NCBI RefSeq assembly: GCF_000003815.2
Contig: NC_049993.1
Span: 1,579,471 to 1,643,470 of the forward strand
Length of the DNA stretch: 64,000 nucleotides
DNA from: Branchiostoma floridae
Lineage: Eukaryota > Chordata > Leptocardii > Amphioxiformes > Branchiostomatidae
Direction: 5' to 3'
In this document: piece by piece, positions 42,756 through 53,445 of the stretch
How the letters are laid out: the number at the start of each line of letters is the position of its first letter
Position numbering within the stretch: the stretch's first letter is position 1
The notes under the pieces: model-generated
Database searches by the model: none
What the model was told of the DNA's origin: nothing
The model's input: only the letters and a program-made list of their open reading frames with translations
Translations under genes and position numbers: made by a program

Positions 42756-43383
42756 GGTGTGCCTAAATACCACAAACGACCACAAACGACTCGGAAATAC
42801 CACAAACGACCACAAACGACTCTAAAATGCAGTGTATATGGGTCAAAGACCTTGTGTGGCGCTCTGGAGACATTGTTTACACATTTATAAATTTTAAAAA
42901 CGCAGCAAGTCCTGCGTATTCACCAGTTATTTCAAGTTAGTCCGCCGGTTTCAAGATCGAGGCGATTCTCGGCCGCCATGTTGGATCGCCCGTGCTAGGA
43001 GTCTGCATGGGGAAGTTCTCGATACCTTCCACGGCTCCATAGACGACAGGACGATAAAACTATGGACGCTGTTGGTTCATAGATTATAGCATGGCACTAT
43101 TCTATCATTGTCAACTTATAAAACTTGTATACTAAGTGTTTTTCAGCCTCAATGCAAGCACGCATTCATTGACAGCGCAGAATCGCTTCGATCTTGAAAC
43201 CGGCGGACTAACTCGAAATAACTGGTGAATTCGCAGGACTTGCTGCGTTTTTTAAATTCATAAATGTGTAAACAATGTCTCCAGAGCGCCACACAAGGTC
43301 TTTGACCCATATACACTGCATACTAGAGTCGTTTGTGGTCGTTTGTGGTATTTCCGAGTCGTTTGTGGTATTTAGGCACACCC
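42756..43383. mobile_element. 628-bp foldback element, MULE-like
   Basis: Terminal inverted arms of more than 200 bp start GGTGTGCCTAAATACCACAAA and contain tandem CCACAAACGAC words. GAAAATACC is duplicated at 42747-42755 and 43384-43392. The paralogous intron at about 18998 has one GAAAATATC and no insertion. The 9-bp duplication and long arms suggest a Mutator-type foldback element, although the superfamily call is inference. Confidence 0.85.
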
Positions 43384-43900
43384 GAAAATACCAGGACAAA
43401 GCTCGAGGGGCTGGATCATTAATGTGTTTATGTAAGACTAAACAGATCTTGTTTAACGGCTACTAGTAGTCTATTGGTTAGGCGACCTCTAAATCCACTC
43501 AAGATGCCGCTGAGGTCATTTAGGTTATTGGGAGGGCCTACTTTTAAGTTGGTGGCGCTTTTATGACGGGTGATTTATTATGAGCTAGTTAGAGCCAATC
43601 ACAAAAGGCTTGGAGCTTGAATGACCGAGCTGTAAATTTTGGAAGATAGACGAAAAGTCCCTTCTTGTGAATAGGTTACTTGTGGTATCGTCTGATCCTG
43701 GCTCTTTATGGTGACGTCACTAGTATATTCAAAACATATATATTGCAATTGCAAAACACAACAAACAGAAAAAGAAAACAGCACCAAATTGTACATAGCC
43801 TGTTGGGCTTGATGGTGTAAAAGTAATATTTGCTTGCAAGTATCTAGTTTCAGCTGGCTTATTTCATCCTTTATTTTATTTATGTTCCATTAGGTACGCA

Positions 43901-44860
43901 ATGGCAGTGGCAGGTAATGGGTCTCCTACTGCTGTTCCCCAGGACTTCGGTGATGGTTCTTCTCCTGGAGTTTTGCGTGGCAGGGATGAAAGTAAAACCG
44001 AAGACCATCCAACTACGAGCAAAATCAGTTTGGCCAGTCAACCAAAAGCAAACACTCTTGGGAAACCCTACATATGTGGGAAGTGTGGGTACAGGGCAAC
44101 TTACAAGTGTGTCTTATCCAAACATATGAGAACCCACACAGGAGAAAAGCCTTACAAGTGTGACCAGTGTGACTATTCTGCTGCACATAAATCTAATTTG
44201 AACCGGCATCTAGCAAACCACACTGATGCTAAACCCTACATGTGTGGGGAATGTGGGTTCAGGACAACTCAGAAGTGTCATTTATCCGAGCATATGAGAA
44301 ATCATACAGGTGAAAAGCCCTACAAGTGTGACCAGTGTGACTATTCTGCAGCAAAGAAATTCAATTTGGACCAACATCTAGCCATACACACTGGTGATAA
44401 ACCCTACATGTGTGGGGAGTGTGGGTACAGGGCAACTCACAAGTCTGCCTTATCCAAACATATGAGAACTCACACAGGTGAAAAGCCCTACAAGTGTGAC
44501 CAGTGTGACTATTCTGCAGCAAAGAAATCCAATTTGGACCAACATCTAGCCATACACACTGGTGATAAGCCCTACATGTGTGGGGAGTGTGGGTACAGGG
44601 CAACTCACAAGTCTGACTTATCCAAACATATGAGAACTCATACCGGTGAAAAGCCCTACAAGTGTGACCAGTGTGATTATTCTGCTGCACAGACCTCCAC
44701 CTTGAACAGACATATTGCCAAACATACTGGTGATAAGCCCTACATGTGTGGGGAGTGTAGGTACAGAACAGCTGAAAAGTCTCATTTATCCGAACATATG
44801 AAAACTCATACAGGTGAACGACCCTACACGTGTGACCAGTGTGACATAAGTCTACCATGA
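43901..44860 (+). CDS. C2H2 zinc-finger protein, 9 fingers (ZF unit 8)
   Basis: A 319-residue protein, the duplicate of unit 4, starting 7 nt after TTCCATTAG with MAVAGNGSPTAVPQDFGDGS. Nine intact fingers have the same DNA-contact residues as unit 4 except finger 8 (QSTR instead of QSAR). Differences elsewhere are few (CGKCGYRA in finger 1, CGECRYRT in finger 9). The tail is CDQCDISLP, the same broken tenth finger as unit 4 with one extra base difference. Near-identity of specificity residues means both copies should bind the same site. Confidence 0.9.
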   Translation: MAVAGNGSPTAVPQDFGDGSSPGVLRGRDESKTEDHPTTSKISLASQPKANTLGKPYICGKCGYRATYKCVLSKHMRTHTGEKPYKCDQCDYSAAHKSNLNRHLANHTDAKPYMCGECGFRTTQKCHLSEHMRNHTGEKPYKCDQCDYSAAKKFNLDQHLAIHTGDKPYMCGECGYRATHKSALSKHMRTHTGEKPYKCDQCDYSAAKKSNLDQHLAIHTGDKPYMCGECGYRATHKSDLSKHMRTHTGEKPYKCDQCDYSAAQTSTLNRHIAKHTGDKPYMCGECRYRTAEKSHLSEHMKTHTGERPYTCDQCDISLP

Positions 44861-45266
44861 ACCGGCATTTAGCCAATCACACTGGTGACAAACCTTCATG
44901 TGCGGAGAGTGTGGGTATAGGACAGCTCAAAAGCGAAATGTATCCCAACATATGAGAACCCATACAAGTGGAAAGCCCTACAAGTGTGACCATTGTGACT
45001 ATTCTGCAGCAAATAAATGCCATTTGGATCAACATCTAACCATACACACCGTTGAGAAGCCCTATATGTGTGGAGAGTGTGGGTACAGAACAGCTCACAA
45101 GCCTCACTTGTCTGAACATATGAGAACTCATACTGGTGAAAGACCCTACAAGTGTGACTGGTGTGACTATTCTGAAGCACAAAAATCCACCTTGACCAAG
45201 CATTGTAAAAAAAACGGTGAAAACCCCTATAGTGGCTATTTGAGGAATGCATTTTCGGGCATCTAA
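44861..45266 (+). pseudogene. Out-of-frame C-terminal fingers of ZF unit 8
   Basis: Three to four fingers continue in other frames. A missing C in GACAAACCTTCATG (44886-44899) adds a frameshift that unit 4 does not have. The open part 44898-45266 ends KHCKKNGENPYSGYLRNAFSG, with a shorter A-run than unit 4. Confidence 0.8.
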
Positions 45267-45294
45267 ACAAACTCATAAGAATATTTAGAGTTGT

Positions 45295-45495
45295 ATGTTA
45301 TATAGCTGTAGTGAACTTACAGACCAATGTCAAACTCTGCGTAGGGGTGGACAACTCCACAACCGACGTGATATCATGGCAACATCACTTGTGCTTGGAC
45401 TTGACAAGAAAACTCGAGCTCGCCATGGAGAAGTCTTTCCCTGTAAATTTATCATAGGGGGCAGTAAAAGCTGTGATGTATCTACCTTATTATAA
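45295..45495 (+). other. Conserved non-finger block after ZF unit 8
   Basis: An open frame contains LHNRRDIMATSLVLGLDKKT and CKFIIGGSKSCDVSTLL. The frame, not only the DNA, is shared with the minus-strand copy near 29.9 kb. Function unknown. Confidence 0.4.
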
Positions 45496-45715
45496 TCCAA
45501 ATCACTTCTGTTATCGAATGAAGAAGACCCTTATTCTACACTTCTGCTCACACATGCTAAACACAGGCCATTATGATAAATGTTGAAGTAGTTGTTTAAA
45601 AAATCAAAGTGAAAGAACTATTTCTAGTGAAGTAAGAACGAGTTATCTTACTACATGCAACTACATTCTTTTATGTATGCTAATATGTACAGGTTCGATT
45701 TTTTTCTCGCTTCTT

Positions 45716-45960
45716 AACCCTATTTAGACGGGGGGAAGGTCTTTCATATCGCATAACGCCAGAACGGCTCACACTGGAGCCACCAAATTCAGTGAGTTTT
45801 CCTAAAAATTAGTTAGAAATAATTTTAGAAAGTATGATTTTTTTCATTTTTCTAGTTGCCATGGCAACCGTTTGTTGACGCATTTTGATGAGAATCGCGA
45901 ATTTCGGTCCTATCAATGCATTTTCAACTTTTGCTATCTTACTGCTATGTTCTTACATAC
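45716..45960 (+). mobile_element. piggyBac-like MITE, left end only
   Basis: TTAACCCTATTTAGACGGGG with a shortened G-run, then the same truncated body as at 21356. It is a duplication product of that insertion, not an independent one. Confidence 0.72.
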
Positions 45961-46379
45961 TAAAAATTTTAGGTTATCTACATATATTAGTATATATGAT
46001 GATATGTTGATGATTATGCTGAACCTATGTTGAAGATTGTAAAAGGATATAGTGATGCTTGTGTAACATGAAACGTAGTTTCTATGAATATCTAAATGAA
46101 TAGTAGATAATATAGTTCCGTGACTTGCATGTTTGTAATAACAGATAGCTTTTGGTATAGAGCTTAGTTTATTCAAGATATGTCCATTCATGGGAAGTGA
46201 GAGCTGATGTTATTAAAAGTACAAGTTACAGTATATTTCGTTTTATGTGTGAAACGTTCGATTTAAGGTAAGATTTTTGTTATTAATTTAATTTTGACGA
46301 TGTACATGATGTAATCAGACAATAGACTAAAATCCCTTAGAACTAGAATGATAATCCTTGTACATTTGTTTGAGAAGGA

Positions 46380-46460
46380 AAGAAAGAAAACTAAACAATA
46401 TGAGAAGGGCAGTGACCTCCTGTCATGTAAGCAGCGGTTTTAGCACAGTATATAGGTAAC
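46380..46460 (+). promoter_or_regulatory. Truncated exon 1 cassette
   Basis: GAGAAGGGCAGTGACCTCCTG, given in part, through ATAGGTAACGAGGA match the start of the second-subtype cassettes, but the exon end and donor are replaced by unrelated sequence. Confidence 0.55.
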
Positions 46461-47485
46461 GAGGAGAGAGAGGTCAGCGGTCACGGAAGGAACAACACGA
46501 GCTTTTGGAGAGCTCTCTCAACCTCGGATTAGAATCAGTTGTAATCCTGGTTGACTGAGGCTCCTAATCATGGAATCAATCAAGGGGGTGTGGCGACAGA
46601 CCGGCTCACGGAAACGAGGCTCGACTCATGGTTTTCGCTAGGGATGACGGGTACCCGGAAGTGGTACGCGCGGTATATTTAAATCGAGGATCCCTTGGCT
46701 AGCGATAAACATGATATCCAAGTAGATCTACCGATCTTCCGGGTGCAGGATCGCTATACACTCGAAGTCAGACAAACTTTAAACGATAACAATATGTTTG
46801 GAAGCTTTTATGCTTAAAATATGAACCTTCAAAAATAGAATACCATACTATATCATGTAGTAACAGATGACATAGATCTTACTTCAAGGGGCTTTGCCAT
46901 ACAAAGGACAATTCAAAGAAGAGAAGAAGAAAAGTCATTTTTCATTGTTTATGAGAAAAGAAGAAAACGTTGTTTGTATTTGTAAGCATCTGGTGAAACT
47001 TTATTTGAATTGTAAGAAGACTATACAGTATGCTGCACCAGGCAGCAAGATGCTGATGTACATTTCTAACCGATCCAAATTGTTATTTCCAAGAAATTAT
47101 TAAGTTATGAACAACTTGGATTTGCGGTACTGTAACCCGCTTTATCCTGTAATCATACACAGCCGCCAAAACTCTCAGCACAACCTCTTGCTCATATTTG
47201 GTCACATCTTCCTGTCAGTAAATGGACTATATAGAGTACAGAACCAGCTACTGCCGGCGTGCCTGCGAAGCTGGTGTGTAATACGCCAAAGGGCGGTTAT
47301 ACCGGCAATATGAACTCGGCACAAAAAGTTTGAAATATCACATTTTATATATAATATGTCCGTTATTTCTGCATAAATCTCAATGTATTATATATCAATA
47401 GAACGCTTGTGTAATTGTCTTTCCTATGGTATCAAACTTATCATGATTGTATACACATGAAACGAGCACTTAGGCCTGTTAATAC
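46461..47485. other. Intergenic, nothing recognised
   Basis: Contains a GC-richer 300-bp stretch with no frame. No repeats shared with the ZF cluster were noted. Confidence 0.35.
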
Positions 47486-47531
47486 GTGAGTGGGTCAAGA
47501 AAAAAAATTGAACCATTAAGTCTGTACTTAC

Positions 47532-47720
47532 CGAGATACGCTGATGCTCCAAAGTACTACAGGGTGGTTTTAAGTCGGCACCTGTCCTCACGGCTTCAGG
47601 GTCGTTACTGGCAGAAACAGAGCGGTCAAGACGGGTTCATCACCACGGGTTCATATAGTGACTGCGTGGGTGGGTAACAGAATAAAGCTAAGCCGATTCG
47701 GGGATTTTTATTCATCATTA
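47532..47720 (-). promoter_or_regulatory. Putative minus-strand promoter and first exon
   Basis: The minus strand has AATAAAAATCCCCGAATCGG, then CTGAAGCCGTGAGGA, ending AGCGTATCTCG with a GTAAGTACAG donor (exon end at plus 47532). The paralogous sequence at 59.7 kb keeps the same order of elements, which supports a functional 5' end. The downstream exon on the minus strand was not identified. Confidence 0.45.
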
Positions 47721-48830
47721 GGAAACAAATGAAAACGCAATGTCATATGTGGCGATTTGCATAAGAGGAAGACAACGCGTGACACAAGGTCTTATATACC
47801 ATTGAGTGTGTACAGCTGCTGAATCAACGAATATGCTTTAGAATTGTCTTAGGTGAAAAACGTACTTGCATGAATAGAAACGATTTTCCTGTCGCTTTCG
47901 AAAATGGGTTACTGTCGCAAAGGTCACGATTTCCGGTGGTGAAAGGTCACAGTTTACACACCTGAGTACCCCAGTGAAAGTTAAATGGACGACTACAGCA
48001 TAGTGACATAGCCATGGATGTCGCCAACTGTACTTTTTTGCCCGGTTAACTCATCTGGAATGTTATGCGTCAATTTTTCTAATATGTACTATTTTTCTAG
48101 GCATGTGAATCCTGGTAGAGACTTATATGTGCTGATTTGCATAGGAGAAATCAAATATTCTTTGGGAAAGGGATGACTTGACAACAACGACACAAAGGGT
48201 TAGCAGCAATATCGTGTTTTAGTTTATTTTACATCAAAACATAACGAAGAACAATGACAAAGACGCCATTAAGCATGTCTTCTTGTTCAATTCAAAATGC
48301 AACCATGCCAACCATACAAATGATTTCAAAGACTACCGCTTCCGAAAATCATTTCAAAGAGAACCTAAATAAAAAAAAATTACTTGATCAAGAAACTGGA
48401 CAATTAAGTATCGCAAACAGACCTTTCAGACAACATAAGCTGACATCGGTGAATGACGTCCGCGAATTATCCTTATAAGATTCGATGCATGACACAGTGT
48501 GCTTGTTTCTCCCAACTCAAAACCGGTACCATACAGTTTATCACATGTACCCCATCTTTTGTAAGAGGACCTGATACTTTAGTATCTGCTTCACGTCTTT
48601 CACATGACGTTTTCACCGGTTCGGGACAGATGGATTAACAATCTAAACATGCAGTTTTAACTGTCACAACAATTACTGACATTTGCAATGTCACTTCTTC
48701 ACAAACATCTTCGAGCTATAATAAAAAAAAACAACTATTCATAATTTGGTGATTATGACGATGTAATAAATCGACGTTTCCTCCATAACGTTGAGACCCT
48801 TTTATAGACAGTACAGTAGAGTCATGTTTA
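47721..48830. other. Intergenic with short unassigned frames
   Basis: Two overlapping plus-strand frames (48254-48478, 48453-48638) have no motif. Part of this is probably 3' flank of the minus-strand ZF gene. Confidence 0.35.
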
Positions 48831-48833
48831 GAT

Positions 48834-48839
48834 TTTATT
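48834..48839 (-). terminator. Polyadenylation signal AATAAA
   Basis: AATAAA on the minus strand, 115 bp after the stop codon of the ZF gene at 48954. Confidence 0.5.
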
Positions 48840-48953
48840 ACTCATTTAAAACAAATGTCACACGGACAAAAGAATGACACATTCCAATAAAACATAATTG
48901 GCGTTTAGAATAAACTTTTGGTTGTGTGAATAGTGAGTCACGTGATTCAATCC

Positions 48954-49694
48954 TCACACAGGCATCGATGAGCTTCCACCAGTGTGAGTCTTCATGTGTC
49001 TCTTTAGACTACCGCGCTCACCAAACTTCTTGTAGCACACCTCACACTCGTGCGGTCTCTCCCCAGTGTGGGTTCGCATGTGTTTCTTAAGATCACTTGA
49101 ATTACTAGAATGCTTGCTGCATATCTTACACTTATACGGCTTCTCACCCGTGTGAGTCCGCATGTGACTCTTTATATTTGACAACGTATTGAACTGCTTG
49201 CTGCACTTCTCACATCTGTACAGAAGTTCCCCCTTGTGAGTCCGCATGTGAACCTTAAAATTTGTTGGCTGGCTGAAGCATTTGTTGCAATGATCACACT
49301 TGTACGGTTTTTCACCGGTGTGAATTCTCATGTGCCTCTTCACATAGCTCAACCTACTAAACTGCTTGCTACACTCCTGGCATCGGTACGGTTTTTCACC
49401 GGTGTGAGTTGTCATGTGGTCCTTCAGAATAGATGGCCGACTAAACCGTTCCCCACATTCATCACACTGGTATGGTCTTTCATCTGTGTGAGTAACCATG
49501 TGTCTCCTTAGATCGCCCAGCTGACTGCACCGTTTCCCGCATTCCCCACACATATATGGTCTCTCACCAGTGTGTGTAAGCAGGTGTCGGTTGAGGTTAC
49601 TTATGAAGGGAAACTCCTTGTCGCAATGGCTGCACTTGTGGGTACGGCGAGAACGCTGCCATTGTGTCAGATGAGATCCAGCTCCAGTCGCCAT
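48954..49694 (-). CDS. C2H2 zinc-finger protein, 8 fingers, different subfamily
   Basis: From ATG at 49694 the protein is 246 residues: MATGAGSHLTQWQRSRRTH, then eight fingers (HKCSHC, YMCGEC, YQCDEC, YRCQEC, YKCDHC, YRCEKC, YKCKIC, HECEVC) of the common CxxC-x-K-x-F type with TGEKP linkers, ending GGSSSMPV. Finger 2 has Cys and finger 7 Ser in place of the core Phe, but all ligands are present. The frame is open upstream of this ATG, through VRTHTGESN and two more fingers to about 49895, so the ATG lies in the middle of an array. An ATG-initiated relative at 56391-56513 supports 49694 as the ancestral start. Confidence 0.85.
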   Translation of the reverse strand: MATGAGSHLTQWQRSRRTHKCSHCDKEFPFISNLNRHLLTHTGERPYMCGECGKRCSQLGDLRRHMVTHTDERPYQCDECGERFSRPSILKDHMTTHTGEKPYRCQECSKQFSRLSYVKRHMRIHTGEKPYKCDHCNKCFSQPTNFKVHMRTHKGELLYRCEKCSKQFNTLSNIKSHMRTHTGEKPYKCKICSKHSSNSSDLKKHMRTHTGERPHECEVCYKKFGERGSLKRHMKTHTGGSSSMPV

Positions 49695-49895
49695 GTTGGA
49701 TTCCCCTGTGTGAGTCCGCACGTGCCTCTTCAGATAACTTGCCTGATTGAAGCCTTTGTTGCAATGTTCACACTTGTACGGTTCTTCACCAGTTTGAAGT
49801 CGCGTATGTGCCTTCAGATTTCCTAGATGATTAAACCGTTTCCCACATTCACCACACAGGTGTGGGATCTCACCAGTGTGACTACGTAGGTGTTG
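49695..49895 (-). pseudogene. Extra upstream fingers fused in frame to the 48954 gene
   Basis: In frame with the gene below, the sequence reads HLRSHTGEIPHLCGECGKRF (part of a finger whose last His is Gln) and YKCEHCNKGFNQASYLKRH. It is cut off at about 49895 by a tandem hairpin repeat. There is no ATG for it, so it is a remnant of another array joined head-on to this gene's N-terminus. Confidence 0.65.
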
Positions 49896-49899
49896 ATTA

Positions 49900-49979
49900 T
49901 ATTTCAGCCATACATAGTATGGTGAAATATATTGTATTTATATTTCAGCCATACATAGTATGGTGAAATATATTGTATT
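49900..49979. repeat. 41-bp tandem hairpin, two copies
   Basis: Two copies (49900-49940, 49941-49979) of TATTTCAGCCATACATAGTA.. in which TATTTC..CCATAC pairs with GTATGG.GAAATA. It separates the ZF sequence from the 3-kb repeat. Confidence 0.8.
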
Positions 49980-52900
49980 CGTAATGTTTCTTTCTTTCTT
50001 TCTTTCTTCTTTCTCCTGTCAAATCTTCAAAGTGATTCATCTCCGCCGTTCCTGGACCGAATGACCTGAAATTTGGCACAGGGGTAGAATGGGCCAATAC
50101 CTTGATGCTTTTTTCTCAGTTTTTTCATATCTGCCTGTAAAATGATTTTATTGAGATTTTTTGGTCAATTTTAGACCAAAACTGTATATTTTGGCCCCTG
50201 TACCCTGGTATTACAACCAAATGAGCTGAAAATTGACAGAGATGTGCCTTAATAATGCCCCCATATAAATCCGATAACACTTTTGGTGTACAGTACACCA
50301 AATTCTTATTTTTGCGATTTTTTGACCAATTTTTGACCAAAAAAGGACACTTTTGGCCCCTGTACCCTGGTATTACAACCAAATGAGCTGAAAATTGACA
50401 GAGATGTGCCTTGATAATCCCTTCATATAAATTCAATAACACTTTTGGTGTACAGTACAACAAAATGCTTATTTTTGCGATTTTTTGACCAATTTTTGAC
50501 CAAAAAAGGACACTTTTGGCCCCTGTACCCTGGTATTACAACCAAATGAGCTGAAATTTGACAGAGATGTGCCTTGATAATCCCTTCATATTAATTCAAT
50601 AACACTTTTGGTGTACAGTACAACAAAATGCTTATTTTTGCGATTTTTTGACCAATTTTTGACCAAAAAAGGACACTTTTGGCTCCTGTACCTTGGTATT
50701 GCAACCGAATGAGCTGAAATTTGACACAGATGTGCCTTGATAATCCTTTCATATAAATTCAATAACACTTTTGGTGTACAGCCAACAAAATGCTTTTTTT
50801 TTCGATTTTTGGCCAATTTTTTACCAAAAAGGACACTTTTGGCTCCTGTACCCTGGTATTACAATTAAATGACCTGAAATTTGGTATAGATAGGCATTAG
50901 ATACTTGGTAACAAGATTCAAGTAAAATTTTTGACATAAACAACTTTAAAATGATTAATTTTGGCACTTTTCTGAGGGGAAATTTGTTTTCTTTTGGCCT
51001 CCTGACGTGACCTTCCGTGACCCCGCACAGAGCCACACCTGTGCGCGTCAGCCGGAGAGTTAATTGAATCAAAGACCTAGCCAATCAGCGAAGAGGAGGC
51101 CAAAGGCTAATTAATATTCATAAGCGGGGCCTCATGATCCCGTATATAGCAGTGTTCCCGCCAGGGGGAGCGAAGCCCGCCTAAGGCTCTCGCATTTTAG
51201 ACTATTCAGAAGGCTTTATATTGTATCAGTTCTTAGGGGCATATCTATGATAATCGCAGCAGTCACTTAACTTCTCTTCAGGAGTTTAGCGTAACACTAT
51301 TTCAGGTCAAACCGTCAAAGGCAACTAAAAACAAACTTTAACGTTACTGAGTTCAACAGTACTTATAACTTGTTATCCGAAGTTGAAACGCTAGCGATGG
51401 TATTTTCGCTGCGCTGTTAGCTCCGTGCGACTGTTGTTGACGGTCTTATAACGGTATATTTTGCACCCCTGTACCCTGGTATGAGTAACATTTGGTATAG
51501 ATAGGCATAAGATAGTTGGTAAAATGATCCAAGTAAAATTTTTGGCATAAAGTACTGTAAGAGGCTTAATTACAGCACTTTTTTTAGGGGAAATTGGTTT
51601 TCTTTCGTTCTCCATGCCATGATCTTTCGGACGTTCACCCCACAGACCCGACATCTGCACCTGCGTCTAGCCGGCAGGAAGAGTTAATTCAATTAATGGT
51701 TCAGCCAATCAGCGAAGAGGAAAGCGAAGGCTAATTAATATTCATAAGCGGGACCACACAATACGTAATACGTTAACTTGAAGACTCAGGCCGTACAGAC
51801 TTCTCGCCAGGATTTTTTTCAAAGCGTCGGACAGGGGTCCGGGGGCCGCCGAATGTCCCTGGCGGGGTCCAGGGGCAGGGCCACTGTGGGGGGGACCCAG
51901 GTGGGCGAAGCCCCCCCGGAAGCTCTTGCATTTTAGACTATTGAGAAGGCTTCTTTTATCAGTTTTTTTAGGGCCATATCTACGATAATCGTAGCAGTCA
52001 CCTACATCTCTTTAGCAGTTTGACTTTAAAATATTTCGGGTCAAAGCTTCAAAGACAACTAAAACCTCATAAACAACAAACTTTACTTAGCTCAACAGTA
52101 TACTAAAATATTGTACGGGTTGCCATCCTTAGTTGAAGCGCTTATTTATAGCGCTAGTATCTTCGCTGCGCCGTTAGCCGCCGTGCGACTTTTGTTGACG
52201 GTCTGATATCCCTACGTCGCCGCCTCGCTGATATTCCCACGGACATGTTTCAAGAAAAATACCCAGCAAAAAACGCTGTTCTGCGTCAAATTCTATTCTA
52301 TAAAACATGTGGGACTCAATGTTACAGTCTAAATATTTTGTAGAAGCACCGCTGTAGGTAAGAAGGTCCTAGCAATGTAAAACATCACGTAGCATGAAGT
52401 TCGCTGTCAACTGGCACAGAGCACATGACTGTTTGAAACTCTAAGTCTGATTAACAGCCGTGTTTGATTGATAGCCGGCGGTCCTTTGATGAAGTCGGCG
52501 AAAGGTGCGTTAGTTAGAAAATCTGCGTTTAGTTTTGATACGTAATTATAAGTTAGACAGTGGCGAGAATGATTATTTTCTCATCAATATTTCTCTTCAG
52601 AATTATTTGAACTTAATTGTACATCTAAACAATTGGCTTACCTGTGCAATGTTTATATGATTAATGATCAGTGTACTGAAATCATGTGTAACGTATGGCT
52701 CCTAGTCAATATATCAGCATTTTCTCTATAGTGACCACCTGTCTATAGTGGCCACATTTCCTAGTGCTGTTGTTGTTTGACATAAACTTTGAACATTTAA
52801 ATTGTAAGTAACTTTAAACTGCCAGAGTTTCGGCCCAATAAAACACTCTCAGCGCCAGGGTATGAACAGACTGACCAGACAGACGAAAATAAATCCTCGA

Positions 52901-53445
52901 ACAAGGTTCAATCGTGTCTTCCGGGTCTGGCAGGAAGTTGTTAAACTAAACTTAGAATAGGCTCGTAGCTGATTGCATACAAAGTAAAACAGTTTAACAG
53001 TTTTACAGCTTGAAGAAAACAAACGCTCCTACAGTACCTGCACCTGCTTGATAATTATTAAATCGTATGCCCTACTTGAATAAAAGTTCACTGCAATAAT
53101 AAATGTACCAACATCACAAGGAGCTTATACTTTTTTAAACTTACACCTAGTTATCGTACTGAAAATTGTTAATGACATTACATGAAGTCATTCAACAATT
53201 TTCAGTCATGATGAAAATTTTCTGAATGGAAGGTGTGATTATTGTCATTTTCTGAAAAATAGAAGCAAGCTCTGTTTTTACCTGGAATCAATTCACAATA
53301 CCAGTCCACTTTGGGGGATAATGTACTGTTAAGATGATGTTCCATTTTTGCGCAGGGGTGATTTGGAACAGTCCAATGTTGCGTGGGAAGGGGTATGGCT
53401 GAAATATGCTGTATTTGCTCTTAAGCAAATGTCGGCCTTTCTAGT
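49980..53445. repeat. Tandem large repeat, copy 1 (3466 bp)
   Basis: Begins CGTAATGTTTCTTTC and ends GTCGGCCTTTCTAGT, where copy 2 starts at once. It holds five ~164-bp satellite units (50140-50900) and two diverged sub-blocks (about 50850-51455 and 51460-52215). Each sub-block contains ATTAATATTCATAAGCGGG, CTCTCGCATTTTAGACTATT-like sequence and a GTTGTTGACGGTCT end. No coding capacity was found. Confidence 0.88.
50140..50900 (-). repeat. ~164-bp satellite, five units
   Basis: GTACCCTGGTATTACAACC recurs near 50202, 50364, 50528, 50691 and 50858, with ACACTTTTGGTGTACAGTAC in each unit. On the minus strand the units stay open in more than one frame. Confidence 0.88.

Larger units (their letters stand above)
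40245..46400. repeat. Segmental duplication, copy B (partner 17764-22920)
   Basis: Starts with the same AAGGTAGGCTAGCAGAGCA as copy A and includes spacer, exon 1, intron, ZF exon, downstream block, truncated piggyBac end and spacer. The part 40900-42120 is more diverged and carries extra AT-rich sequence. Confidence 0.85.

Noticed and set aside
47524-47600. Resemblance to U1 snRNA on the plus strand (ACTTACC, GAGATAC, GGTGGTTTT)
   Set aside because: ACTTACC is what the reverse of a strong splice donor looks like, and stem-loops of U1 cannot be formed; the paralogue at 59.7 kb lacks the other matches. A minus-strand first exon explains both copies better.
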